From contig NZ_JABFAU010000047.1 in NCBI RefSeq assembly GCF_017168335.1, positions 1-40,466 of the forward strand: 40,466 nucleotides of DNA. Reading direction: 5' to 3'. The notes under the pieces are model-generated. The model had not been told where the DNA came from and searched no databases. It saw nothing but the letters and a program-made list of their open reading frames with translations. Each line of letters begins with the position of its first letter. Position 1 is the first letter of the stretch. The DNA comes from Rhodococcus sp. KRD162 (GTDB lineage Bacteria; Actinomycetota; Actinomycetes; Mycobacteriales; Mycobacteriaceae). Shown one piece after another: positions 26,065 to 33,741 of the stretch. The translations under genes were made by a program, and so were the position numbers.

Positions 26065-26349
26065 CTATTGGAGGACTTTGGCCATCACGCTGTCGGCCTT
26101 GAGCAGAAGATAACGAACGCCGTCGACGTGTAGATCCACGGCAGAATCGGCCTTGAAGACGACGGTGTCCGCGACGGCGAAACCCTTCACATCCGGTCCG
26201 AGAGCTTCGATCTTCCCGAACGAAGGCTGGGTGAGGGTGTCGGGCAGTACCAAGCCTGATCCTGTCGATGTGACCGATGCCTCGGTTGCCACCAAATAGG
26301 TTGTCATTGGTTCCAGCCGCACCGTCTTCGTTCCGGTGGCGTCGGTCAT
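26065..26349 (-). CDS. GroES (Cpn10)-like co-chaperonin domain protein
   Basis: A 94-residue protein with the Cpn10 pattern: beta-strand start (VRLEPMTTYLVATEAS), mobile-loop-like TGSGLVLPDTL, then SFGKIEALGPDV, VADTVVFKADSAVDLHVDG and YLLLKADSVMAKVLQ. It keeps GroES length and core but diverges strongly; for example the N-terminal PLxDRVLV is not seen. Housekeeping groES normally sits next to groEL; here it is the first gene upstream of a HerA-type ATPase. It may cap or fold an island-specific complex (inference). ATG 26349 has a good ribosome site (AGAGGA). Confidence 0.75.
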   Translation of the reverse strand: MTDATGTKTVRLEPMTTYLVATEASVTSTGSGLVLPDTLTQPSFGKIEALGPDVKGFAVADTVVFKADSAVDLHVDGVRYLLLKADSVMAKVLQ

Positions 26350-26368
26350 CAGCGCTGTCCTCTCGGGC

Positions 26369-26391
26369 TGCGTTCTCGCAGTTGACCCTTC
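26369..26391 (+). promoter_or_regulatory. shared 23-bp cis element, copy 1
   Basis: TGCGTTCTCGCAGTTGA followed by C and CCTTC. It contains the small palindrome TGCG-TTCT-CGCA. The same sequence (one difference, C to T) occurs at 28459-28481, in the same orientation. A TAGTAT (-10-like) lies 20 bp downstream at 26412-26417, ahead of the broken MFS gene. The TTGACC within it is too far from that box to be a normal -35. Confidence 0.7.
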
Positions 26392-26477
26392 GGATCACCG
26401 CCGAACGGCCGTAGTATGCCACGGAACTCGCCGCCTATCGGGTGTGACGACGAGCGATCCAGCACAGGAGGTGGTTC

Positions 26478-27674
26478 GTGGCAGTCGAACGAGGGATGGG
26501 ACCGCTGGAATTCGTCAAGGACCTGCCCCGCCATCCGGTGGGCGATTTCGTGGAGTTTGCTTGCGCGGATGCCGACCGGCATTATCGGCATCGCACTACC
26601 TCTCTTCGTGTTGTCCCGAGAGATGTCTCCGAGTTTTGGTGTCGCGGTCTTCGCTGCTTACAAGATCGTTCAAGCTGCGACGAGCCCGCTATGGGGACGG
26701 ATCTCCGACGGTGTCCCGATGGGAATGCTTCTGAGTGTCGTGTGTTTTTCGTATGGTGCGGTGTCCATCGGACTTGCCGTCCTGCCGCTCGGCGCAGAGG
26801 GCCTCCTCGTCGGTGCAGCGATCCTCGGTTCGGTGACGCTTCCGTTCACAGCCGTCATGCGCGTGTTCTGGAATCGGGTTTCTCTGCGCCGAAGAGCATC
26901 GGCAGGCCGCCAACGCGTTAGAGTCGTCGATGTCGGAGGGTGTGCTCCTCGTAGGTCGGGTCGTGGTCGCTGTAACGGCCCTGTGGGTGCCGCTGTGGGT
27001 GATAGTTCTGGCTCGAGGGGTCGTTGCAACCGGTGCAGGCGTCGCGCTCTCCTTCACGAAGCTGGTGCGCCCGGCCGTCCCCGTCGGTGGTGCTTGCGGG
27101 CGTCGCGGGGTGGACGTGTTCTTCGGAGCACTCTGGCTGTACGTGTCGCTGCTGCTGATCTCGGGATCGCTCGGCGCGTTCTCCTTCGCTCTCGTCGTTC
27201 TGTTCGCCGACTCCGACGGTGGCCCGACGGCTACCGCGCTGTGTGTAGGGCTGTGGGGCCTGGGCAGTTTCGTGGGACTGGCCTTCCTCCGCCTCGATGT
27301 GGTCGCCCGATCGGGATCACATCGAGGGCTGTACGCATTGCTCGTGGCGATTGCCCGTGTTTCAGGCGGCTGTAATGATCGACGACGGAGTCGTCGTCTT
27401 CGTGGTCTCGTTGCTGGCAGGGCTTCCGATCTCCGCTGTCATCACTGGTGCGTACGACTTGCTCACCGAGGTCGTGCCCGAAGGTTCACAGGGCGAGTAC
27501 TTCGCGTGGGCGACCACGATGATCTTCGTAGGCGACGCAGTCGGTGCCGCGGTATGCGGCGTCGTGGCGGACAGGATCGGGTTCGCAGCGGGACCCGTGT
27601 TGGCGTCGGCCTGTGCTGTTGCAGCCGTAGTTGCGATCGGGTGGCATCGAAGTCGAGCGGAAGAGACCGTCTGA
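26478..27674 (+). pseudogene. MFS-type transporter gene broken by frameshifts
   Basis: Translation pieces in three frames read as one major-facilitator protein. GTG 26478 gives MAVERGMGPLEFVKDL. Near 26560 the frame changes to SLLARMPTGIIGIALPLFVL, continuing to LLVGAAILGSVTLPFTAVM. Near 26890 it moves to AEEHRQAANALESSMSEGVL, with ALWLYVSLLLISGSLGAFSF. Near 27355 it moves to VVVFVVSLLAGLPISAVITG and MIFVGDAVGAAVCGVV, ending at the TGA at 27672-27674. At least three frameshifts leave no functional protein. The hydrophobic helices are still easy to see, so decay is recent. It follows copy 1 of the shared element. Confidence 0.8.
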
Positions 27675-27817
27675 CGATGGACAGGGATGCCGCTATCAAT
27701 CGAAACAGGGAGTGCCCGCCGTGGTTTCGGCACCGGAATGGACCCAGACGTCGGGGGAGCGGTGCGGACTGTACGAGGTCGGTGCAGCCCGCGCCGACCG
27801 ACGCCTCAGGAGAAGTC

Positions 27818-28387
27818 ATGACGACCACGACCACCGTCGGTGCCGCTTCCGCCCGACTCAGCTACGCCAGGCCTGTCAGTTCTCGTCGACCGAAGCCGGG
27901 GCGTCATCGTTCGCACCGGGCTCGCACACTGCACTTGTTGGATCTGGAAAATCTGGTGGACGGCTATGTCGCGTACGAGTCCGTCGTGTCCGTTTGGAAC
28001 GAGTACCGCCAGGTCACTGGAATGTTGGCAGACGAGCAAGCGATCGTTTCGGTCGCCAAGCGCAACGCGAAAGCCGCGTTCTTCGCCCTCCCCTCCGGGG
28101 TGAGGCGTGTGCTCGGTTCGGATGGTCCCAATGGTGCCGACGCAGCGTTGATCGATTCGATCGATGCGAAGTGGGTCGCTGCGAACTTCGGACAAGTGAT
28201 GCTCGCGTCCGGTGATCACATCTTCACACCTACCGTGCAACAGTTCCTGAATTTCGGCGTGCCGGTTGTGCAGGTAATCGGGGGTGGGTTCAGTGCTTAC
28301 GAGCTCTATGCGGCGTGTACGTCGCAGCTGTACCTGGCGGAAGCACGGCGTAGTGCCTTAGGGCGCAGGAAGTCGGCCGCAGGCTGA
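27818..28387 (+). CDS. NYN-domain (PIN-like) ribonuclease candidate
   Basis: A 189-residue protein. After a basic, disordered N-terminus the NYN core shows HLLDLENLVDGY (Asp42, Asn45), NGADAALIDSID (Asp107, Asp112), VMLASGDHIFTPTVQQF (Asp132) and VPVVQVIGGG. These are the acidic metal-binding positions of NYN/PIN nucleases, so it is probably an active, metal-dependent ribonuclease. ATG 27818 is preceded by AGGAGA (27808-27813). It lies after the broken MFS gene and before a 26-bp palindrome. The target RNA is unknown. Confidence 0.8.
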   Translation: MTTTTTVGAASARLSYARPVSSRRPKPGRHRSHRARTLHLLDLENLVDGYVAYESVVSVWNEYRQVTGMLADEQAIVSVAKRNAKAAFFALPSGVRRVLGSDGPNGADAALIDSIDAKWVAANFGQVMLASGDHIFTPTVQQFLNFGVPVVQVIGGGFSAYELYAACTSQLYLAEARRSALGRRKSAAG

Positions 28388-28439
28388 CCGATGAGGGTAG
28401 TTCGTTCGACTGACAGTCGAACGAACTACCCTCATCGGT
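28387..28439. terminator. perfect 26-bp palindromic hairpin after the NYN gene
   Basis: A 26-bp left arm (28387-28412, starting ACCGATGAGGGTAG) is an exact inverted copy of 28414-28439 (ending CTACCCTCATCGGT), with a single A between. It begins at the last base of the NYN stop codon. As RNA it is a very long hairpin without a T-run; it probably terminates or protects the NYN transcript. The near-zero spacer is unusual. Confidence 0.75.
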
Positions 28440-28458
28440 GTCGGCCAATTCATCGAGG

Positions 28459-28481
28459 TGCGTTCTCGCAGTTGATCCTTC
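28459..28481 (+). promoter_or_regulatory. shared 23-bp cis element, copy 2
   Basis: TGCGTTCTCGCAGTTGA followed by T and CCTTC, identical to copy 1 (26369-26391) except one base. A TACTAT (-10-like) lies 19 bp downstream at 28501-28506, and the next gene begins at 28549. The conserved spacing to a -10-like box in both copies suggests an activator or alternative-sigma site. Confidence 0.7.
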
Positions 28482-28548
28482 GCCGCGACCAGGTCCGCAG
28501 TACTATCGCATCGACGTGCGGTCGTGTGCGTCATGGACAAGGGGAAGC

Positions 28549-29922
28549 ATGGGCAAGCTGGAAGAGATATCCCGGCTCTACGGCGTCGAGAGCGGGAGTC
28601 CGTACCGGCATCTGGCTTCGGACCACGGCATGGCCTTGACCCTGTCGAGCGACTACTACGATCTGGCTCACCAGGCTTACCAAGTCCGTCGGTCGTCGAA
28701 GGTACGACGACAGGTGTTCGCAGACCGTCTCGTCACCAAGCTTATGAATGGGGCGAAATGGGATGAGAGTCGAGTCCACGAGGCCGAAGCTCTACACCTG
28801 GTCAGCGTCCCACTTGCCGGGGAGGTCCCGCCGCTCGAACTCGTGCAGCTTCTTGCGCCGCCGATAGAACGACTCAAGGACATGCGACGGGAGAACCAGG
28901 AGCTGTGGCGATACAGCGGGTTGCTCATTCGCACGGTCTCCATGGCGGCGAGCAAGCTCGATCGATACACGGCTGCATACCATTTCATCAATCAGGCGCA
29001 TGGTGCACTCGCTACTTCGACTGAGGACCAGGACAACATGACCAAGGCGGAGGCAATCCAGCAACTATTGCTGCAGGAGTGTGGGCAATTGACGCGGAAC
29101 GTCGAGGCGGGGCTCGTCGAACACGACAAGGTCAGACGAAAGGTGAACTGGGACGGCAACCCTCCCGAGAGGTCGTTGCAGATCGAGGAAGAACTGGTAC
29201 CGATGCGGGTGTTGGCTCGGGCGGCGGCCGAGTCTGGCCGGCAAGGGTGCCTCCGTATCGAGCGCATCATCGAGCGGTGTGGACTTCCTGACGAGCCCGA
29301 CCCTGAGGATCGGCGGCTCGCCGCGAGTTCCTGGTTTCTTACCAGCAACATCATGTATCTGCGGTCGCTGATGTCCGCTGCGACCGTCGAGCTGCTCGCG
29401 CGGAATCAGGACTCGACGTATTCGACCGAGGCGCAACGGGTGTATGCGTCGATCATCGAGTGGACTCGAACGCCGCTGCAGCAGTCGCACAAGTTGGACC
29501 TGACGCGTGCCGCGCTTCACTGGGCATTTCTCAACGATGGCAATCACCCGTACCTTCAGCGGCCACTTCTTGTCCCGATACGGAAGGACGTTCCGAGGTA
29601 CCTTGCGTTCTCGGTCGACGGCAAACTGGATGTGGACAAGTGTTCTGCCGAGCTGTTTGCCCACGACCACAACGCGGGTGTCCTCGACAACATCGCTCAT
29701 GCCCAGACCTACCAAATCCTTTCGGAACGAGGAGGAGTCGGCCGGCTCGGGTATCTCTCCTGGCTCGACCGTCGTCGCAGGATGGTCAAATCACAGGTGA
29801 CCGACGACGACATCGAAGAGCAGGTAAGGAGCAGCAAGACCACAACGACGGTCATGCTGAGCAACGCTGCCAGGATGGTGGTGCGTAGTGGCCGCTACCG
29901 CTATGTCTTACAGGGTCTATGA
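28549..29922 (+). CDS. 457-residue helical protein of unknown family
   Basis: No family recognised. ATG 28549 is preceded by GGGGAAG; an upstream frame extension to 28438 would run through the palindrome and shared element and is rejected. The protein is almost all helix (YDLAHQAYQVRRSSKVRRQV; PLELVQLLAPPIERLKDMRR; AASKLDRYTAAYHFINQAH), with no signal peptide or membrane segment. The region around residues 100-160 has weak TPR-like helix pairs. It overlaps the TPR gene by ATGA, so the two are probably partners. It is the first gene of the unit driven by copy 2 of the shared element. Confidence 0.65.
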   Translation: MGKLEEISRLYGVESGSPYRHLASDHGMALTLSSDYYDLAHQAYQVRRSSKVRRQVFADRLVTKLMNGAKWDESRVHEAEALHLVSVPLAGEVPPLELVQLLAPPIERLKDMRRENQELWRYSGLLIRTVSMAASKLDRYTAAYHFINQAHGALATSTEDQDNMTKAEAIQQLLLQECGQLTRNVEAGLVEHDKVRRKVNWDGNPPERSLQIEEELVPMRVLARAAAESGRQGCLRIERIIERCGLPDEPDPEDRRLAASSWFLTSNIMYLRSLMSAATVELLARNQDSTYSTEAQRVYASIIEWTRTPLQQSHKLDLTRAALHWAFLNDGNHPYLQRPLLVPIRKDVPRYLAFSVDGKLDVDKCSAELFAHDHNAGVLDNIAHAQTYQILSERGGVGRLGYLSWLDRRRRMVKSQVTDDDIEEQVRSSKTTTTVMLSNAARMVVRSGRYRYVLQGL

Positions 29923-31589
29923 CCGACCCGGGGGCTATCCGATCGGAAGCCGAGGACGAGATGGAGCGCGCGGGGGCCCTCGAGCGCGAGTTCGACCACC
30001 TGAAGGCGGCCGAGGCGTATCGAAACGCCTCACGCCTGTACCGCGAGCTCGGTGAAAGACCGTTCGATTGGGCTGCGCCCGAGTTTCACTACGCCAAGCA
30101 GCTCTCGCTTGCCCGTCGTTTCGAGCAGTCGGTCGTCGCTTTCGATGTCGCGGCCGAATCGTTCCGACCCCTCGGACCGCGTAGGGTCGCGGACTGTCGT
30201 GCAGGTGCAGGTGCCGCTTTGGCCAGGCTGGGGCGGTACGAGGAGGCCACAAACCGGTTGACCGAGGCGCTGGTCGTGTACACCGAAAGTCAGCGTAACC
30301 ATCTGTGCTCGACGAAGATCGATCTTGCCTACGTCTATCTCCAGATCGGTCGCTACAAAGACGCTGTCGACGAATTGGCGTCGGCCAGACCGCTCTGCAT
30401 TACGCCACTTCAGGCAGTGGGCGTGGAGCTGATCGAGGCGGACATCGAAACAGCCCGGAGTAAATACGCGAACGCCGAAGCGTGCATCGACCGGGCGTGG
30501 CGCCTCTCGGGAGATACGGATCCGATGATCTCGGCGCGGCTACATGCAAGCAGGGCGCTGGTGAAGTCCAACGCAGGTGACATCGACAGAGCGCGAGAGT
30601 TGTACCAGCGCGCGATCGAGTCGTACTCCCAGATCGATACCTTGGCCGTCCGAGAGCAACTGGCCGTGTGCACGATGAACCTGGGGGCTGTTCTCGGAGC
30701 CGAGGGACGCCATTCCGACGCACTCGATCGGTATCGTGACGCGCTGGAAATCTTCGAGCAGACGCCGCCGGTTCTCGATCGAATCGCCGACTGTCGGATG
30801 AACATTGGAGTCGAGTACTTGATGCTCGGTGACTTTGTCAACGCCCGTGCCGCCCTGGAAGACGCAAGGGATCAATACGACGCCCTACCCGGTCTGGTGC
30901 GGCAATCCTCCGGGTGCGCGATGAACTTGGCCAAGTTGCACACCTTCGGTGGCGATTTCGACGCTGCACGATCCGAGTACGACCTCGCTCGTGCGGGATT
31001 CGGGACATTGGGACTGCCGGAGTGGTCAGCGAGATGCACGGTCAACTCGGTACTCGGCCGCGCCGAATTCAGCGAGGGGAAATCAGCTGCGTTGCTTGCG
31101 GAATTGTTGCCTGCCATGGTGTATCTCGACTCCATCCGCTTTCAATTTCCTACCGCAGCTTCCCGCACTGCGTGGCGAACGACAGTAGAGGACGCTACGA
31201 GGACAGCGTTCGCCTTGGCTCGCGATGATCCCGCAACTCTGACCGAGCTGATCGAATGGGCGATCAACAGCGGCGTGCACAGTGCAGGTAGTTCGCCCGC
31301 GAAGCCTTTGTCCGTGGTCGAGGACGCGAGCGCTGCTGGGCTGCAGGACAAACTTTACTCCTTCGGTGCATCATCACCTGCGGATGCTTCAGGAAAAGGT
31401 GCGTCGGCGTACGCATCGAAAGGATCGGGTACGACGCGGCTGATCGCAGGTGCCGCGTTGCCGATGAGCCCGCCGCCTGCTTTGTTGATGCCAGGCGGTG
31501 ATATTGCGTTGGGTAGGTTTTACGATGCTGCGAGACGGGAGTACTCGGACTCGACGGAGTCGCGGGTCGAGATAGCTGTTTACGACTAG
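29919..31589 (+). CDS. TPR-repeat protein, possibly CHAT-protein-like N-terminal half
   Basis: A 556-residue protein. About eight to ten TPR units run from residue 15 to 370 with typical A and G spacing (AAEAYRNASRLYRELGERPF; AVFAYVYLQIGRYKDAV-like; ARELYQRAIESYSQID; NLGAVLGAEGRHSDALDRYR). The following part (FPTAASRTAWRTTVEDATRT) resembles the helical region that precedes CHAT peptidase domains in TPR-CHAT proteins. No peptidase domain follows; the tail is Gly/Ser/Pro-rich and low complexity. So it may work in trans with the CHAT protease at 18.3 kb (inference). ATGA coupling links it to the upstream gene. Confidence 0.75.
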   Translation: MTDPGAIRSEAEDEMERAGALEREFDHLKAAEAYRNASRLYRELGERPFDWAAPEFHYAKQLSLARRFEQSVVAFDVAAESFRPLGPRRVADCRAGAGAALARLGRYEEATNRLTEALVVYTESQRNHLCSTKIDLAYVYLQIGRYKDAVDELASARPLCITPLQAVGVELIEADIETARSKYANAEACIDRAWRLSGDTDPMISARLHASRALVKSNAGDIDRARELYQRAIESYSQIDTLAVREQLAVCTMNLGAVLGAEGRHSDALDRYRDALEIFEQTPPVLDRIADCRMNIGVEYLMLGDFVNARAALEDARDQYDALPGLVRQSSGCAMNLAKLHTFGGDFDAARSEYDLARAGFGTLGLPEWSARCTVNSVLGRAEFSEGKSAALLAELLPAMVYLDSIRFQFPTAASRTAWRTTVEDATRTAFALARDDPATLTELIEWAINSGVHSAGSSPAKPLSVVEDASAAGLQDKLYSFGASSPADASGKGASAYASKGSGTTRLIAGAALPMSPPPALLMPGGDIALGRFYDAARREYSDSTESRVEIAVYD

Positions 31590-31717
31590 TTGTCTGAATT
31601 CTGACCTGCCGCATAGTGAATGAATGTTACTACGACGATGTCAGACTTTCTGTCGTCCAGCTGAAGTGGAACCCAACCGCCTATACGGACCGATCCTAGG
31701 GGTTCAGTCGCTAACGG

Positions 31718-32182
31718 TCATCCTAAATGTGTGGTCAGCACCATGGCGCTGGCATCAAAAGACGCAGTACTGTGCCAGTAGGGCTCATGGGGGATTTCAC
31801 GAAGCTGGTCAATTGCAGCCCTTATCATGGCAGAGCTGTGTTGCATAACTGCAACGGAAATTTCCATAATATTCTGAGTTGAGCTTGCCTCATATTGAAA
31901 CTTAAAACCGCAAACCAGTGACCAATTGTGCTTATCGGAACCTTCTGCAAGCCAGTAATGACCAAAATTCATCAATCTGTTCAGATCGGACGTGATTCCC
32001 ACCACGCTCGTCATGGCCGTCAAGCCCGATGCAATACCGAAACCAAGCTTGCCAACCTGTTCCCCTGCAATGCCAAGTACGCCGTCATTGGTGTAGTGAA
32101 TGAAACCTGCGAGGTTACCCGAGCCGTGAGGCGAATGAGAGAAGACGCTTTCGACGACTCTTCCGAATTCGGACTGATCCAT
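31718..32182 (-). CDS. small alpha/beta protein, possibly YbjN-like
   Basis: A 154-residue protein and the last gene of the chaperone operon strand. It reads as alternating strands and helices (DGVLGIAGEQVGKLGFGIAS; HNWSLVCGFKFQYEA; ISVAVMQHSSAMIRAAIDQL). The NRLMNFGHYWLAEG segment and overall order recall YbjN/type III chaperone-like folds, but the match is weak. The gene and its flanks are clearly richer in A and T than the rest of the island. A 257-bp gap separates it from the Cys-rich gene, so it may have its own promoter. Confidence 0.55.
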   Translation of the reverse strand: MDQSEFGRVVESVFSHSPHGSGNLAGFIHYTNDGVLGIAGEQVGKLGFGIASGLTAMTSVVGITSDLNRLMNFGHYWLAEGSDKHNWSLVCGFKFQYEASSTQNIMEISVAVMQHSSAMIRAAIDQLREIPHEPYWHSTASFDASAMVLTTHLG

Positions 32183-32388
32183 CTAAGAACCTCGCTATCG
32201 TCAGGCAGTCTGCTGAAGACGTGAATTTAGCAGTAAATGCAGAAAGTCGTGGTGTGGGTAAAAATCCATCCGTGCACAATCGTGAACTCCAAGCCGCCGT
32301 CTAGTTGCATGGATGACTCGCAATGTGGACAGTGGGTGCTGTTCTACATCAGGTGATCTTCAGTAGAGCCGATGTGGGTAGTGGAAAG

Positions 32389-32421
32389 CTCCGGTCGAGA
32401 ATCATTAATCCTCGACCGGAG
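32389..32421 (-). terminator. hairpin after the Cys-rich micro-gene
   Basis: CTCCGGTCGAG (32389-32399) pairs perfectly with CTCGACCGGAG (32411-32421) around an 11-nt AT-rich loop. It lies 18 bp past the stop of the 37-residue gene on the minus strand. CTTTCC follows, giving a weak U-tract. Confidence 0.75.
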
Positions 32422-32439
32422 TCATTTCGGGAGTGAGCC

Positions 32440-32553
32440 TCAGCTGCAACTGCCGTACTGGCAGTTGTGGCGACTGGTCGGGATATTGTGGGCCAGGGCT
32501 TCCTTGCACCACTGGCATTTTCCGTTCGAGTTGTTTGCGCATGCACAGGCCAT
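32440..32553 (-). CDS. 37-residue cysteine-rich micro-protein
   Basis: A very short gene. ATG 32553 is preceded by GGGAGA at 5-nt spacing. The product begins MACACANNSNGKCQWCKEAL and ends with NCQYGSCS. Six cysteines fall in three CxC or CxxC-like pairs, so it probably binds zinc or another metal. The strong ribosome site and the hairpin just after the stop support a real gene. It lies in the AT-rich tail of the chaperone operon. Confidence 0.6.
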   Translation of the reverse strand: MACACANNSNGKCQWCKEALAHNIPTSRHNCQYGSCS

Positions 32554-32645
32554 GTCGGTCTCCCTAGTTGTCTATTATGCTGTGGGCCAGGATCTCCGGC
32601 TCGCATGCAAAGTATCGCATGTATAGGTGAAAAAGAAATCCGTCA

Positions 32646-32657
32646 TTCGTACGACAC
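32646..32657 (-). promoter_or_regulatory. dodecamer TTCGTACGACAC, second copy
   Basis: An exact 12-bp match to 39662-39673. It sits about 95 bp upstream of the Cys-rich micro-gene, similar to the distance to the J-like gene in the other copy. It includes the palindrome TCGTACGA. A CATAAT (complement of 32574-32579) could be the -10 box for the micro-gene. Two copies only, so chance cannot be excluded. Confidence 0.3.
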
Positions 32658-32662
32658 GGCTG

Positions 32663-32935
32663 TTAGCCGCCGAGCTGTTCAAGATGCGATATGTAGGAAA
32701 CCGCAGATACTCTGGTTCGGTCCAAGCTCTCGATCGACTGCTCCAATTCACTGTCCGATCGCCGAAGAACCTGGAGAAGTTCTCCAACGTCACCGCCACC
32801 TGCTCCGCCGAGGATTCTTTCCAGATGAATGGTATTGGCGATCAACTGCTGACGTAGCAGATCGACGGACCTCTTCGACCGCTCAGACTCCGCTGCAAGT
32901 CGCCGGGTTGATTCTACTAGCTCCCGCATTGTCAT
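32663..32935 (-). CDS. 90-residue helical protein
   Basis: A short all-helical protein (MTMRELVESTRRLAAESERS; LRQQLIANTIHLERILGG; LRRSDSELEQSIESLDRTR), not recognised. It starts one base inside the preceding stop (TGATG), so it is coupled to the gene at 32935-33195. Size and helix-turn-helix outline recall WXG100 proteins, but the WxG motif is absent. It could be a small partner of the FtsK/EccC-like ATPase (inference). Confidence 0.55.
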   Translation of the reverse strand: MTMRELVESTRRLAAESERSKRSVDLLRQQLIANTIHLERILGGAGGGDVGELLQVLRRSDSELEQSIESLDRTRVSAVSYISHLEQLGG

Positions 32936-33195
32936 CAGAGTCGTTCCCCTATTTCACGGGCCTTAGTCGCCGCTAATCCGACGCGCCCTGCGGTGGCACC
33001 GACAAGGTCAGCAGATACGTCCAACCTCTGGATCATGTCGCGGTCAAGCTTGGTAGCGGTATTTCCCAGTTCCGTTTGGACATCAGCGGACAAGCTGATC
33101 AGCATGTTGCGATGTTGTGCGAGCACGCGAACCAAGGCGTCGAGATTTGCTGCGGCCTGGCCTATCTGAACTCTCAGTTCGTCGACCGTCGACAC
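32935..33195 (-). CDS. 86-residue helical protein
   Basis: A short helical protein (VDELRVQIGQAAANLDALVR; LAQHRNMLISLSADVQTELG; LVGATAGRVGLAATKAREIG), not recognised. Like its neighbour it has WXG100-like size and amphipathic helices but no WxG. The ATG at 33195 follows a 27-bp gap after the tail-anchored coiled-coil gene. It is probably co-expressed with FtsK-like and chaperone genes as a dimerising partner. Confidence 0.55.
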   Translation of the reverse strand: MSTVDELRVQIGQAAANLDALVRVLAQHRNMLISLSADVQTELGNTATKLDRDMIQRLDVSADLVGATAGRVGLAATKAREIGERL

Positions 33196-33222
33196 GTAAG
33201 TACCTGCTTTCGAGAGAGTTGT

Positions 33223-33741
33223 TCACAGAGCAATTATCAACGTGATGCAAAATATGGCCACTGCAATCGCGATGCACAAGTAGACGACCTTCTTTTTCTG
33301 GGGAATGTGCGTCGATGGAAGAGCTTGTACGCGGGGGACCACGGCCATCTTCGGCTGCGCATTGTTCCTGGCAGCACGTTCTGCACGTGCAGCAGAACGT
33401 CTTGCGCTCGACTCGACGAGCAGTGCCTGCTCGAGCGCACGGCGAAGGTCTGCGACTTCCCGTTCCGCGACTCTGAGGCTTTGGATATCGCGAATCGAAG
33501 ACATGGACATCTGTCGGCCGATGGCGGAGAGTGCATCCTGTACTTCGGTGTGCAGGGTTCGCTCATGGTTCTCGAACTGTTTGGATCGGGCTGTGATCTC
33601 GGCAAGGGTAGAGCGATAGTGCTCTTCGACCGCGGTTCGCTCGCTTCGCGCGAGCTTCTCGGCATTGCCGGTTTTGGCGCGCAGCTCCATCCACTTGCAG
33701 ATCAACGCCTCGTATTGTGCAAACGCGTCGGTCGTCGTCAT
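33223..33741 (-). CDS. tail-anchored coiled-coil membrane protein
   Basis: A 172-residue protein: a long charged coiled coil from about residue 20 to 130 (EEHYRSTLAEITARSKQFEN; SIRDIQSLRVAEREVADLRR), a basic linker, then a single C-terminal membrane helix (VVYLCIAIAVAIFCITLIIA) with no sequence after it. So the coiled coil faces the cytoplasm. ATGA overlap with the FtsK-like gene couples the two, which suggests it tethers the ATPase to the membrane (inference). Confidence 0.7.
   Translation of the reverse strand: MTTTDAFAQYEALICKWMELRAKTGNAEKLARSERTAVEEHYRSTLAEITARSKQFENHERTLHTEVQDALSAIGRQMSMSSIRDIQSLRVAEREVADLRRALEQALLVESSARRSAARAERAARNNAQPKMAVVPRVQALPSTHIPQKKKVVYLCIAIAVAIFCITLIIAL

Noticed and set aside
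26382..26417. TTGACC and TAGTAT as a classical -35/-10 pair
   Set aside because: The gap is 24 bases, far too long for a housekeeping promoter; the same is true at 28.5 kb, so I treat the block as a separate element.
26478..27674. Sequencing error as the cause of the MFS frameshifts
   Set aside because: Cannot be excluded, but neighbouring genes over many kilobases show no errors, so true decay is more likely.
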